This document shows, in pieces, positions 33,844 to 47,403 of a DNA stretch of 64,000 nt. A model generated the notes under the pieces. That model did not search any database, had not been told where the DNA came from, and saw only the letters and a list, made by a program, of their open reading frames with translations. Positions within the stretch are counted from its first letter, which is position 1. The number at the start of each line of letters is the position of its first letter. Source of the stretch: Bugula neritina (taxonomy: Eukaryota > Bryozoa > Gymnolaemata > Cheilostomatida > Bugulidae); NCBI GenBank assembly GCA_964035545.1, contig OZ037767.1, forward strand, positions 16,853,581 to 16,917,580, in the 5' to 3' direction. Position numbers and translations under genes: made by a program.

Positions 33844-34262
33844 AGAAGTATCGGCCAGCAACTTTGCTTAGTCAGCAGTCCCCTTCTGCCCCACAGCGCA
33901 CGGTGAGGCAGTTGAATGCCTTGAAAGCATCGGCTGCTGATTGAGAAAGGCGTTGTCTGGTGCTAGAAAAGCGCGTAGCAGAGTAGAGCTGGACTCTACA
34001 AATACAGCAAACTCTGAACGACGTGAATGGTTCATCTACTAAGGGTGGATGCGCCTCGTCCCGTAGTGATGCTGTGGTTTACCAGGCACATCAAGACGGT
34101 CATCTGATTACTGGTTCTTGAGAAATGATCAGATAGCTGGGTAGAGACACCAAACTCTGCAGCTTACCAACATTTCTCATTCTCTCCTCTTTCGGCACAT
34201 TTTCTTTCGCTATTCAAACCTTTAAGCCTTCTTTTCTCTGGTTGAGTTTGACTGATAATCTA
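33844..34262 (+). pseudogene. Duplicated end of the last exon plus 3' flank
   Basis: 33848-33985 repeats the last 135 bp or so of exon 18 (from CGGCCAGCAAC to the end) with substitutions, an early TGA (GCTGATTGAG) and a changed end. It is fused directly to a copy of 33216-33470 (GCTGGACTCTACAAATACAG), so the 215 bp between these parts in the main gene are missing here. This is either a deletion or a copy of a spliced 3' end. It is not translatable as a continuation of the gene. Confidence 0.7.
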
Positions 34263-36882
34263 TTGGTAAAGGTAAGCTTTTCTCTAAATTTTAAAACATT
34301 ATTTTATGTTTGTATCTTTTTATACTATAGAAACGCCACCTCTTACTGCTGATTACAAAACATGCATTTTGGTCAACTGCAAGAATTGTTAACTCACAGA
34401 TATAAAGGGTTAAATACTAAAGCTTGATGTAAACAGCAATCCCAATTTTCTTTCCTAATAAAAGCAGGCCGACTGTGCATATTTTATTAATAAATTATAG
34501 ATTTTATTGTAGACTTATTTCGGAAGAATGAATATCATTCTAAGGCTGGTATCCTCACATATTTGGCTGAGTTGAATGAAGATTAATCTCTGGAATATTT
34601 TCACACCTCAGGAGTTTACAGAAGAAACAAACCTTCTGTTAAAAACTTCTTTCTGTCGGGCAAACGTCTGAACATTCATCACTCGAGATCACAATTGCAC
34701 CTGAACTTCTGAATTTCAAGCTGACTGCAATACTGACTCACGCTTGGCAGTGTTCAGGTAAGTTTTTTTTAATATTTCTTTTTTCTAATTATCTACATCG
34801 TGACTGAGTGAAATTCATTTGAGATGGTTTTTTTCTAATTTTTTTGGGCCACTTAGGATTACAAGCTTATAGAAAATATACTAAGTTTAATATTTATGCA
34901 CACTTTTCATCATCATTACCTATGCTGTTATTCAATCTTGTAGATGGTACAAATCCTTTTTGGCTGGTAAAACACTACTATATGTTTATTGGATGAGCAA
35001 CATATTCCTCATACTCTACTCTGTATGTTGACATTCACACATCTACATCTTAGTAAACTGAAGAGTAGTTTATTAGTGGATCTTCTTAGAACTCCTCTAC
35101 AATAAATACTCGGCTGGACACACCATGTCTTTCACTGTTGGTCAGATGAGTCTGAAACTCTATATAGAGGTGAGTCCTTCTTCTACATTCTCTTAGCATT
35201 TTGTTTCTTGACTTCCTATAATATCTGGTTAGAAGGTCTCTCAGCATGTTTCTGTCAGTGTTTTTAAATGCATACTTTTTAACTTTTCTCACCTATCATG
35301 CATAGAACGTTCCTTTAGAGGTTGTTGATACAATTTTTAGAGAATAGTTTAATTTCTGCACCTAATAGACATATTAAATATTATAGATGGTGATATCACT
35401 TGTTGGCTGGTACAATACTACATTGTTAGTGGATTCTCAACTCTGCATCTCTCCTGGATTTCAAGTAGACGAAACAGTATTCTATTTCTCAAAACATTTA
35501 CTAGATTGCATTTCTCAATGAGCCAACAGAACATGTCTCCAATTCTTATTTTCAAATTTGGGGATGGAAGAATTTAGGCTGGACTTAAGTCAGATGTGGA
35601 TCATCTTACTAACATAGAACATTCTATTCTACTAGAGCAATGGTGAGTTTGTGAAATGCTTCTAAAAACTGTGATCTGCTGTGAGGACAAACTTGTGTGA
35701 GCATTCGATGGCAATAGTTGATATAATTCTTTCAAGAGTTAAAGTTGCTGTGGTAAATGATTATTAATAGGTTATGGTGGTTTTTACAGAGTCTCTCACT
35801 GAATCTATGTTGAGGACAATATCACTTGTTCAACTTGTACAATCACTGATAGATGATTCCACTTTCTTCTCCTTGTAAATGTCTGGATTCTATAAATAGA
35901 CTGACACAGATATCTGCTGGACTCAGAGTCTCTCTACTAACAACTCTATTCAGGGTTTAACTTCTTCCTATCTTGTTATAATATAGGTGAGTTTATGTAG
36001 TAGCAGAAGGCACAATTTAGCTTCTCTCATTTCCATTATCATTGCACAATGGCCAGGCTGTATATAAGTTTGACTATGAAGATGCATTATAAGTTCTGTT
36101 AGAAACTCTTTACAGATATTTATATTTTGGGCAGGCACTTCAGTAAAACAATATTAAGTTAGTTAGTATCAAACAGGTTTAAAAGTAGCTTATATAGTTT
36201 GAGTTGTCTACAGTATTGCTATTTCATCGAAGCTTATGCTTCAACATTCTTATATGACTTTTTAGTTTCTGCACACATCGGACAAGATTTTCATCTTGGT
36301 TTGACAGAAATGGGCTGAAAGAAACACATTTATATTCTGCAGGGAATTTTTTTTTCTGTTCTGCAATCTTCTGAATATTTATCATTCGAGATCACAATTG
36401 CGCCTAAACTTCCAAATTTACAAGTATCACTTGTTCAACTTGATAGATGATGGTTATAAAAGCTGATGATTCCTCTTTCTTTTCTCAAACATCTGCTACT
36501 CAATATCATAATTATGCTGCACTTTCTTTCTGGATTCTATAAATAGATACAGATATCTGCTAGTCTCAGAGTCTCTCCACTGACAACTCTATTCAGAGTT
36601 TAACTTCTTCATATTCTGTTATAATATAGGTGAGTTTATGTAGTAGCAGAAGGCACTATTTAGTTATTCTAATTTCTATTGCATGGTGGCAGGGCATATC
36701 TATAAATTCAATTATGGTTATGTATTATAAGTTCTATTAGAAACTCTTTATAGATATTTATATTTTGCGCAGGCACTTCAATAATACAATATTAAGGTTT
36801 TATGGCATATCAAACAGCTTTAAAAGTAGTTTAAAGTGTCTACAATATTGTTACTTCATCAAAACGTATACCAAAACATTCT

Positions 36883-37192
36883 TATATAACTTTTAGTTTC
36901 TGCACACATCAGACAAGATTTTCATCTTGGTTTGACAGAAATGGGCTGAAAGAAACACATTTATATTCTGCAGGGAATTTTTTTTTCTGTTCTGCAATCT
37001 TCTGAATATTTATCATTTGTGATCTCGAATGATAAACTTCCAAATTACAAGTAGACTTAGTAACGCTACAGAACTTACTCAAACTTCCACCTGCACTGGC
37101 TCAGGTAAATGTAGTTTTTTCAGCCATTTCTGTCAAACCAGATGAAATCTTGTCTGATGAGTGCAGAAACTATAAGTTTTTTAAGAATGTTT
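36883..37192. repeat. Inverted repeat of about 75 bp
   Basis: 36883-36957 (TTTCTGCACACATCAGACAA, CAGAAATGGGCTGAAAG) returns as its reverse complement at 37119-37192 (TTTCAGCCATTTCTGTCA, TGATGAGTGCAGAAA). Between them, TTTATCATTTGTGATC and CGAATGATAAA form a smaller palindrome near 37010-37042. Confidence 0.7.
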
Positions 37193-39199
37193 TGGTAATT
37201 TTTTGGGTTAATTAGAATTAGAACCTTTGAAATGAGATGCTAAAATAAAATACGTTAAAAATTATGTTTTATCATCACCTGTATTCTATAATAATTATAT
37301 AACATATTTTTGTAGATGCGGTACAAAATCCTGTTAGGCTGATAAAAACACTTTCACATTTTTATTGGACTACAATTATTTCTGCACTTTCATCCTACTG
37401 TGTTCAAGCACGAAAGGTAAGCTTGATTGAAAAGTTATTTTTCTATTATATGCGCCATGACATGACTGAGTTGATGCAGTTTTGGCACTTCTTGTTAATA
37501 TAGATCAATGTTCAGTGGAGTGGAGGGGGGAATACTAAATTAATTATTCAAACTAGCTTCTAATCATTAGTTGTAGCCAGTTGGGAACTCTTGTAGGTGA
37601 TACAAAGCCTTGGCTGGCTGGTAAAAACAAACAAGATCTTCTCTTTGGTATGTCACAATACTGGATGGGCTGAAAGCAACACTTTAATGTTCTGCTGAGA
37701 ATTTTGTCATAACTTCCACATGCTTTCTTCAAGTGTTCATCACTTAAGAGCATGACACATTCCAATTTCAAGTCAATAAACATTTCATGTCTACAGTTCT
37801 TAAGATATGCAGAACTTTAAAACTTTGTTGAGGGTTGAAAGGTAAATTCCCTAAATTGTTGTTTCTGGCTGAAAGTTTGTTGTTGCAATAATTATTTTGA
37901 GTTCTTTTAATTGCTCAAATATATAGCCAAGCTTGAAAATGCTGAAACAAAATGTACAAAAGTTCCGTTAATCATCATTGCCTATACTGTTAATCAATCT
38001 TGTAGATGATACAAACCCTGTAAGACTGGTAAAACACTTCCAGATGTGCATTAGATGAGCAACATATTCCTCATTCTCTACTCTGTATGTTGACATTCAC
38101 ACATCTACATCTTGGTAAACTGAAGAGTAGTTTATTAGTGGATCTTCTTAGAACTCCTCTACAATAAATACCTGGCTGGACACACCATGTCTTTCACTGT
38201 TGATTAGATGACTCCAAAACTCTATGTAGAGGTGAGTCCTTTTTCTACATTTTCTTGAAATTTTACTTCTTGACTTCCAAATATCTGATTAGAAGAACTT
38301 AGTCGTTTTCGTTTTTAGATGCTATCCTGTAAAGAACAGTTTAATTTCTGCACCTAACCTTTTTTCAAGAATGGTGTAATTTTTGCTTATGACTGTCATT
38401 AAATCTTTGTAGTTGGCTGGTACAAACTTAGAACTCTTCTACAACAAATACTTGGCTGGACACACCATGTCTTTCACTGTTGGTCACTAATCAGACGACT
38501 CTAAAACTTCATAATTATAAAGGTGAATCCTTGTTCTACATTTTCACAAAATTCTGCTCCTTGACTTCCAATTGTATCTGACTAGAAGGTCTCAGTTAAA
38601 GTATTGTTTTTGTCGGTTTTTGGGTGTAAATTTTCTATAGAAAATTTTAATCTTTGCACCTAAAAATTTTTGAAGTAATTTCTGCACATGACTGTGATTA
38701 AACTTTGTAGATGGTGAGATCACTTGTTGGCTGGTAAAACACTTCTACGTGTTTATTGGAAGATCTGATCCACTCTGCAAATTCACTTCTGGTGCATCTC
38801 TCCTTGATTTCAAGTAAACAGTAACTCTACTTCTCAGAACATCTCCAAGACTGTTTTTCTTAAATAATTACCCAACACAAATATTTGGAGTGGATCAAGT
38901 GAAACACACTTCTAATGTAATTCAAACTTCAGTTTCTCTATTTTGGAGCTGAATGAATCCCTTCTTGGCTTCAACTGAACACTAGATGTGGATCAGCTGA
39001 CCATAACTTGGTAGACTCCATTCTACTAGAGTAATGGTGAGTTTATGTAATACTTCTATACTATCAGTTTGTATCAGATTATGGAACTCAAGTGGCATGC
39101 TTACAGTACGTGTGTCTAGTTTAGTGTTTGTATGCTGAGCTATATAGTAAAATAGTGTAGTAAAATATATAGTAAAATATATAGTACAATAATATTGTA

Positions 39200-39274
39200 C
39201 TATCTATTTTACTATAATATATTTTACTATAATATATTATATTATAGTAAAATATATTATAGTAAAATAGATAG
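39200..39274. repeat. Perfect 35-bp inverted repeat with 5-nt loop
   Basis: 39200-39234 and 39240-39274 are exact reverse complements, beginning CTATCTATTTTACTATAATA on the left and ending AGTAAAATAGATAG on the right, with TATTA between. A second short palindrome (TAGTACAATAATATTGTACTA without its outer bases) lies just upstream at 39183-39203. The sequence is pure A/T-rich and could extrude as a cruciform. Confidence 0.9.
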
Positions 39275-40210
39275 AAAAATATATTATGGTAAAATGTATA
39301 GTAAAATAGTGTAAACTTTGTCTTCTGGTTTCAGCATTTCGCACTAAAATTTCTATGGAATTTACAAAACAGTTTTTAGAGCTTGGAAACCTTCTAGAAG
39401 CTTTTTACTAATATTAGGCTTCTAATACACCAATTAGGTTTACAATAGGCATACAATATATGTATTGCTTTCAGAATATTGCTATTTTAGCAAAACTCCT
39501 CTCAGATTCTTTTTATTTGGCTTTTTAGCTTCTGCACACATTCCACAAGATCTTCATCTTGACATGTCATAACACTTGCTGGGCTGAAAGAAACGTTTAT
39601 ATGCTGGTGAAAACTTCTTCCTTTCTGTTCTGCAAACTGGTTGAAGAAGATAACTCAATGTGACTGGTGATCTTTACTGGTAAAGGTAAGCTTTTCTCTC
39701 TGTTTGTATTTGTTTATACTCTAATTGCTGTTGATTACAAAATGATTATACATTTTAGTCAATTGCAAGGTCTGCTTATAATACACTATTATATAGGTTT
39801 AATTACCAGAGATTCATGTGAACAGCAATTCGTTTTCTTTCTGAACAGAAGCAGACCACCTATGTTATTGAAATATATATATTGTTGTAGAACTATTTAA
39901 GAAGAATGAGTATCACACTAAGGCTGGTATCCTCACATATTTGGCTGAGTTGAATGAAGATTTATTCTCTGGGATATTTTCACACCTCAGAACTTTACAG
40001 AACAAACAAATCTCCATGTTCTGCTGAGAACTTTTTTCTTTCTCTTGTGCTTTGTGCTTCCAAATATTTATCACTTGAGATCACAATTGCACCTGAACTT
40101 CTGAATCTACAAGTAGACTGAGCCAGAGTCTACAGCACTTACTCAGAATAATATATCCAAAACTTCCACCTGCACTTCTTTGAGCTCTAAAGTAAGCTTC
40201 TGGTTTCTAT

Positions 40211-43200
40211 TATCTATCTTAGTGAAGGTTTAGCATAAATTCTTGTAAACTCTCTTAGTTCATCAGACACGCCTATTTTTTAAATGTTTTGTAAATATTT
40301 GAAATAGGTTTTCAGAGTGACCTACACCGTTTATGAATGTTTGTTTGTTTCAGCTTATGAAACATTGTTTCCCTATAGAGTTTTCAAACTTATTGATTGG
40401 ATCGTTTGATCTCCCCGTGCTATGGTGGTGACATAATTTATTTGGCAGATGGAGAATGTATTTCTAATGTCATCTCCTGCTCACAGAGTTTCCTCTCAAA
40501 CCTTTAACCAAAACCAAAAGTGAGTTATTGGAAATTGGCATTTTGAGCAGTTCACTTATAGTTCAGTTGAAATGTTTTATTGTGAGAATTTTTATTAAAA
40601 TTGATGGGTTTTCGTAGATTTCCCACATCATGTGGAGACAAACTGAACCGTAGTTAATAGTGATGTTACTGCATGCAGTACTGTGGACTATTGGAGTTGT
40701 GGTACCACCTTGTGGGCCTCGGAATCTGGGAGCATATCTGAGCAGTAACACTAGAGATGGTAATAATGCATAATATACTATATTCCCTACTGTTACAATT
40801 TTAACATGTGTGGCATTTGAATTTGTTTGTGTCTCTCCAAGTGTTTAGGAAGAGGCAGCTGGTCAAATCTATTAGTTTAAGATGTGTAATGTATCTATTA
40901 TTAGATAGTAATATAAGATATGTATTACATAATAACATAATGTATCTATCATTAGATGATGTAATGGCTTTTTATGTTCTCTGTTTGTAACCAGGTACAC
41001 AGTGTTTTCATGGTGATACTTTGTATACATGTGTTGTCATGGTGATACTAAGTATACATCTGTTGTCATGGTGATACTGTGTATACATGTGTTGTCATGG
41101 TGATACTAAGTATACATGTGTTGTCATGGTGATACTCTGTATACATCTGTCGTCATGGTGATACTTTGTATGCATGTGTTGTCATGGTGATACTATGTAT
41201 ACATGTGTTGTCATGGTGATACTATGTGTACATGTGTTGTCATGGTAATGAAAGTTTGTTTCTAGAAAGCAGGTACTAGCCAGGACCACCAGCTGACAGG
41301 TGAAGGTAGCAGTAGTAGTCAACAGACGTAGTTTGGTCACATATATTAATACTTCCTGTTACATCTTGCGACAGTGTAAATAAAATACACTGTGGTATAT
41401 TTAGCACTCGGTGAAATTTTAGAGTTTTTAGTTTAAATGTGTGACCAGACAATCTTTACAATGATTTTTGTTAATTTATAATTTTCAGCTGCTTTTTAAT
41501 TTACAACATTTATACAATGATTGGGAAAGTCACAGCAAATTCAGCATAAATTCTGATAATTGGTACCAATTTAGCCGTCAATGAGTTAGCTAAGCGAAAC
41601 TCTACAACCTTATACTTTCCAACTTGCGTAGCTGTTGAGATGCTGAGGGAATCTGATGCATGATTGTAGTTAATGTCTGTTGGAATGTAGATAGGCAACT
41701 CCTATATTGACTATTCACAAAAGTAAAATGACGGTTTGATCTAGGAAAGTAACTGTAGAATAATATTATGATGATATGTTCTTCAGTCATAAACAGTTAA
41801 CAGTGTGTTGTATTTCAGTGACTCCCTGTTACAGTCAGCAACTATTATAGTAGGCTCATATCAACATCTGTCTCTCTACAGCAGCTGTACATAGTATAAT
41901 CTGAGTGTATTTATTACCTTGCAGAGATGGGAAATACCTTTTGGTGAGGTAAAGAATTTTACTTTCTAATATGTTACAGTAACTCTCTGAAGGTATTTTA
42001 TTGTAACACGTTATTGTTTAAAGCTGAAACTCAACCATTTCCATAACTAATTGAGAAATCTTATATGTAGATAAAATTCTTATTTGAAATTATCTGAAAC
42101 ATTCTTTATGTGGATATAAAAATATTATTGCATTTACTCAAATAATCAGGTGTTTGAGTTTTGAATATATAACAGCTAATTATTTATTTACATGTAAGTA
42201 TGAAGCTGACCGCCATTTACTTGGAGTCATCTCACATGACACAAGTTTGGTTATCTTGATTGTCAACTTTCATGAGTTGCTTTTTAGAGGACCAGCCAGA
42301 AATTATCGCTCGTAGGCGCAGATGACTCAAGTGTGAGGCTATTCAAGTACCTTGTAGCCAGAGGAGGGTCACATGACACAAGCAGTAAGTCTCAAGCAGA
42401 GCATTTTGACATATGAAGGAGTTACCTTCTCTAATTCTTTTACAATTACTCCAAAATAACTACTCTCCTTGCACTTTTATAGTTGGTAGTGATCACCAAG
42501 CAGAGGTTGATTTAATTCCCGTTATTTATATACTGAGTTTTAGCAATTATTGAATAACTTTAAATTTTTAGTCATGCACTGCAGGAAAATCAACCAATCG
42601 GTTTACGGAGCTGAAACAGTTTATGAAATGAGATCAAAACCTTTAATTGGCCATTTGTTGACAGCTCTAAAATATCCAACCTGGCAAGTGAACTTTTCCC
42701 CAGATAATCTCTCTGCACTGGACAGTCACACAGTACACAGTGCAAACTCTGTGAGCATCAACCACCTCTGACAGGGACAGATAACTTCTAATCAGAGGTA
42801 AATCAGGCTGTTGGTTTTCCTGTTATTGATATAATAACTTTCGTGAATTCACATTTGCCCCGCAGATAGTTAAGGCACTACTTATCTTAGAACTGTCAGC
42901 ATTAACATTACTATCAGCTATAATAGTGAAGATCTATTTAGGCTGAGCTAAATTCTATTGTAGAAAATTCCGCTGCAAATTTTATCACAGATCTCTCATA
43001 TAATAGTTTCTTCTGGAGTTCACCAGAAAACTGTTGCTCTCAATGCTCTCTACCATATCTGTAGACATCAGTGTGAAATGGCCCTCAGCCCTGGTGATAT
43101 ATGCATCAATACTAAACACTTGCTTCATAAACATTAACATAATTTTCTACATGTTATTTGTTGGCTAAAATGCAACATTAAGGTCATTAATTGATTTTTG

Positions 43201-43289
43201 GTTAGAATGTAATATTATGATTGCTAATTGACTTTAAAGTTTGTAAATATTAATTTATATGGCAGATAATTTTTTTATCTTATAAGATT
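40211..43289 (+). other. Non-coding or unassigned region with small exon-like pieces
   Basis: No recognisable gene. One possible exon is 40450-40520 (ATGGAGAATGTATTTC to ACCAAAAG, then TGAGTT). A 73-codon ORF at 42550-42771 (YGAETVYEMRSKPLIG) has no family I know. Upstream exons of the TARBP1-like gene could be hidden here, but I cannot show any. Confidence 0.35.
41008..41250 (+). repeat. 29-bp minisatellite
   Basis: About eight copies of TCATGGTGATACTATGTATA plus CATGTGTTG with one- or two-base variants. Non-coding. Confidence 0.85.
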
Positions 43290-44199
43290 GTGAAGCACAA
43301 CAGAAAATATTAGACTTTTAAGAGACTTTGCTTTATAAGCCTCGTGCAGGTTTTTGTAACCTCAGCTTTCCGTTAGGCTTTCGTTTTAAGAAAATTCATA
43401 ATTTGGATGAACGTAGAGCAGAACTTGAATCTAATGCTATACACAGTTTTCAAAGGATTGACTCTAATGGGCTATGTATAGCATGGCTTCATTGATAGCC
43501 CTAATTTGACAAGAATTATAGTGCTCAGTGAATTTTAGAATGCTAAGTGGCTAAAAGCAGAATGGATTAATTTTATTTGGTAACATAACAGAAAATCACT
43601 AAAACTACTATTCACTAATAGGCAGTTTTACTTAAGGTAGTAAAAATGGTATCTAGAGTATAATAACCAGTTTGATTAAACTTTTTCTATTGATTACATC
43701 AGTAAGGCTATTAAAAGCAATTTAATTTTTCGAATAATCTTTTTATAGCTAGCTAGAGTTGTTTATTGGGCTGTTTTAAAATACTACATTCTAGGATAAT
43801 TTTACACGTTGTAATATTTGAAATATACACTACAGCTTATTGTAGTAAACTTCTATATAGTCAAACAATTGCCTGAAATTTATTAGCTAAGTTTTTATCT
43901 AAAATAGGCACTAGAATGTTGAAAAGTAGAGCCAGATATTTAAAGTTTAATGAAAATGATGCCCAATAAGTATATCTTACAGTAACTAAACTAATATCTA
44001 CAAACACAGCTAACAGCTGCCCACAGCACCAAGGCCTATCAACAGCTAACTAACTGCAACTAGTAGCACTAATTTATTTTTCTTTACGGATATTCTAACT
44101 CTCATTGGCTGTAATGGTGAACAATATACATGTATAAAATATGCTATAATATATTGTATTATTGGAATATGCATATATATCGTACCGGTATGCTTATAA

Positions 44200-44509
<310 letters not shown>

Positions 44510-44519
44510 GCTGAAGTAC

Positions 44520-44765
44520 ATGCATAACTGTAGTATAAGCCTAGCTGTAATATATATGTAATTCATAACTGTAGTATAGTCATATAACTGTAATATAGAC
44601 ATAGTGATAGTATAAGTATAGCTGTAATATAGTCATATAACTGTAACATAGTCATATAGCTGTAATATAGTCATATAACTGTAATATAGACATATAACTG
44701 TAATATAGTCATATAGCTGTAATATAGACATAATTGTAGTATATACATTGCTGTAGTGTAGACAT
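44520..44765 (+). repeat. ATATAGTCATATAACTGTA short tandem repeats
   Basis: About fifteen loose copies of a 14-18-bp unit (CTGTAATATAGTCATATAG). Related units recur at 45330-45390 in the right arm of the inverted repeat, as an insertion relative to the left arm. Confidence 0.7.
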
Positions 44766-45945
44766 AGCTATATAGTATAAACTATATTATGTATGTATAT
44801 AAATAATATATGTATATTCAAATGATACAACATATAGTATCTTATATGTATATTGTTAACTAAAAGCTATAATTGTTATAGCCAATAACAGTTGAAATAT
44901 CTATTAGAAATAAATTAGTGCTACTAGCTACTAGTTAGTTAGCTGTTAATATGGGTTATAGTGCTCTTAGCAGCTGTTAGCTGTATTAGTAGACATGAGT
45001 TTTGTTGCTGAAAGATATACTTATTCATGGGCATCATTATCATTATTAAACTTTAAATATCTGGCTCTACTTTTCAACATTCTAGTGCCCATTTTAGATC
45101 AAACTTTTGCTAATAAATTCCGCGCAATTGTTCTACGCTATAGCAGTTAACTTTGATAAGCTCCTGTGTTTATTTTGAAATATTACAACACATAAAGTTA
45201 TTCTAGCATGTAATAGTTTAATGCAGCCAAATAAACAACTCTAAACAGCTACAAAAAATAGAAGAAGTGTCTAGAGTTTAATTAAACTGTTATTGCTATA
45301 TATATGCATGTGTAAAACTTTATAGACATAACTCCAGTATAAGCATAGCTGTATAGTGTAGACATAGCTATATAATGTGAGTTTAGCTGTATTATATACA
45401 TATTTAACCTGTACGCTCTTACTTGTATACTTGTACTAAGGTAATCTTACTTATACCCATCTTGGTTAATCAGATACAGATATTTAAGCTGGTCAAATAC
45501 CAGCAAAATATTGCTAGCACATATATAAAAAAGTTACTTCGAAATGGACTGGTTATAATTTGTAAGTATATAATGAAACATGCCTGCACATTGCCTATCA
45601 TGTAGTATGAATATATCAAACAGTTTTGACCACTTGCCATTCTGATTTTAATGAGACCTGTCATTAGTATTATTAATGGTCATGATTTGTAACTAACATT
45701 TTCAAATCTTTGAAAACTTTTCAGTTTAGTTTGAAATAAATTGCTACACTGTTTCGAACTAAAAATTTCATAAAAACCTTTTTTCTCCTGACATCCAATT
45801 GACATTAGTTAAATAATATCTTCATGTATTACAAAGTTGTTAGAGCCTAAAGGAAAGTTAGCATTACAAGAACAACTTAAGCTATGAAAGGAATAATATA
45901 TTAGCTAACTTTAGAATCTAATATTTTTCTGTTGTGCAAACTGTA

Positions 45946-46714
45946 TTTTTCAATTTATCTTCATTATCTGTTTAAGTCATAGTATTTTTTATAAGAAACA
46001 TAGTTTAGTAGTTTCATTCAATTTCAATAAAACTTAAACATCCATAAAACAATGCTGTGTTATATTTATTTATTAAACAAAAACCTTAACAAAAAACCAA
46101 TTCAGGGTGACCTGTACCTATTCTAAGCTTTAATGCGGAAGCAATCTTGGCAGGTTATTGGAGTTGTGTTCTTATCTTGAGGATCACATCTTAGCAGCTT
46201 ATATGATGCAGAAACTTTTACAGCATCATTTAGTTACTATTTCTATCGCATACAGATACTATTCGGCTCATACTGTAATCACAAAACAATGCTGCATAGG
46301 ATATTTAATAACTAGCCAAAAATCAGCTTCACCAAAATATGTTATGGCGAAAATGACAATTCACAGTCAATCAGCTCTGTTATATTGCATTAGCAAAAAA
46401 TATAAAATATAAATAGCAATACTACTCAATAATTATTTCTTCTTAGAATTTATTTGCATTATAATTATGTAGGAGTGATAAATGTAAATGGAGAGCTAGG
46501 CATAAGACATAATAAGGTACTTCTTGTCCTTTCAAAATGGGGCGCAGTTTTGCTATTTTTGAGTTGTCTATCCATTTTTGCTTATGTCTAAGCTTGGTTA
46601 TGACAATTTAATCAATAAAATCTGTGTTGCTTATTTGGCAGACTATTTTGCTATATGAAATTTTGGGTAATAGCAGTACTAACAACTCGTACTGTTAATA
46701 TTACATTATCTCAT
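45946..46714 (+). other. AT-rich stretch without recognised genes
   Basis: An 84-codon ORF at 46158-46412 has no recognisable motif and AT-driven composition. Nothing else noted. Confidence 0.45.
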
Positions 46715-47163
46715 AAGTTGCGTTTATACCTCTGCTGAAAAAGTACCGAGTTTAAGTTAATAATGCTTGTCCGGGTACCCCTTTATAGTCAAACTGAAAC
46801 TCGTTGAAATCATATTGATGCGGTTGCTCACTTTCTGAAATTGAAATTTGACTCGCATAATAGCTATTTGATGCCCTTTGTAAACGTCGTGAATTAGTGA
46901 AGCGGAAAGCATAAAAGCGATAATTGAGAAGGCGTAGGCTATATAATTATAACCGTATAAGTACGTTGTCTAATCGCCAAAGTAATAACTAAATAACGAT
47001 GTTTACAAGGAGTTAATACTCCTATTCTAAAATTGGCCGATTAAGTTATCATAGTACAAAAAATTTCAACGAGTGACTTTCAAAATGCAATGCAACTCGG
47101 AGAAATTTCAACCCGGCCAAATTGAATTTTTGACCGAAAATCGTGAAGATATAAACGCAACTT
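46715..47163. mobile_element. 449-bp palindromic MITE
   Basis: The ends are perfect 14-bp inverted repeats: AAGTTGCGTTTATA at 46715-46728 and TATAAACGCAACTT at 47150-47163. Inner pairs continue the symmetry: ACTCGTTGAAAT near 46799 with ATTTCAACGAGT near 47066, and TTTGTAAACGTCG near 46879 with CGATGTTTACAA near 46998. There is no coding capacity. ATA/TTATA flanks suggest a TA-type target duplication, not certain. It lies directly upstream of the first visible TARBP1-like exon. Confidence 0.75.
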
Positions 47164-47403
47164 TATAGTTCCACGTTCTTTTGACAGATAACGAAACTGA
47201 AGGTAATTTCACAGACATTTAGAGCATTAGGAAAGATGGGTTGATTCTGGTTACCTTCATCATTGAGAAACTGCCAAACCAGGAGGTAACATGTCTTTTG
47301 CTCACTCCATAGTCTAGTAGGCTATATATCTATTCTATTACTCTTCCCATAGCCTACTATATATATGGTACTTACTCTATAGTCTAGTATATATCTATTC
47401 TAT

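Larger units (their letters stand above)
33480..40210 (+). repeat. Field of diverged non-coding repeats with exon-like blocks
   Basis: No coding sequence. Several blocks recur: AAGGCTGGTATCCTCACATA plus the following ATTTGGCTGAGTTGAATGAA at 33741, 34540 and 39920; a 170-bp block ending AACTCTATATAGAG/GTGAGTCC at 34996-35168 and 38055-38230, with a partial copy at 38410-38523; a block ending ATAATATAG/GTGAGTTTATG at 35900-35986 and 36545-36629; a block with TTCATCTTGGTTTGACAGAA at 36241-36420 and 36850-37030; and GTGATCTTTACTGGTAAAG/GTAAGC near 34260 and 39670. Several end in consensus splice donors, so they look like duplicated untranslated exons or a repeated non-coding RNA gene. Confidence 0.6.
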
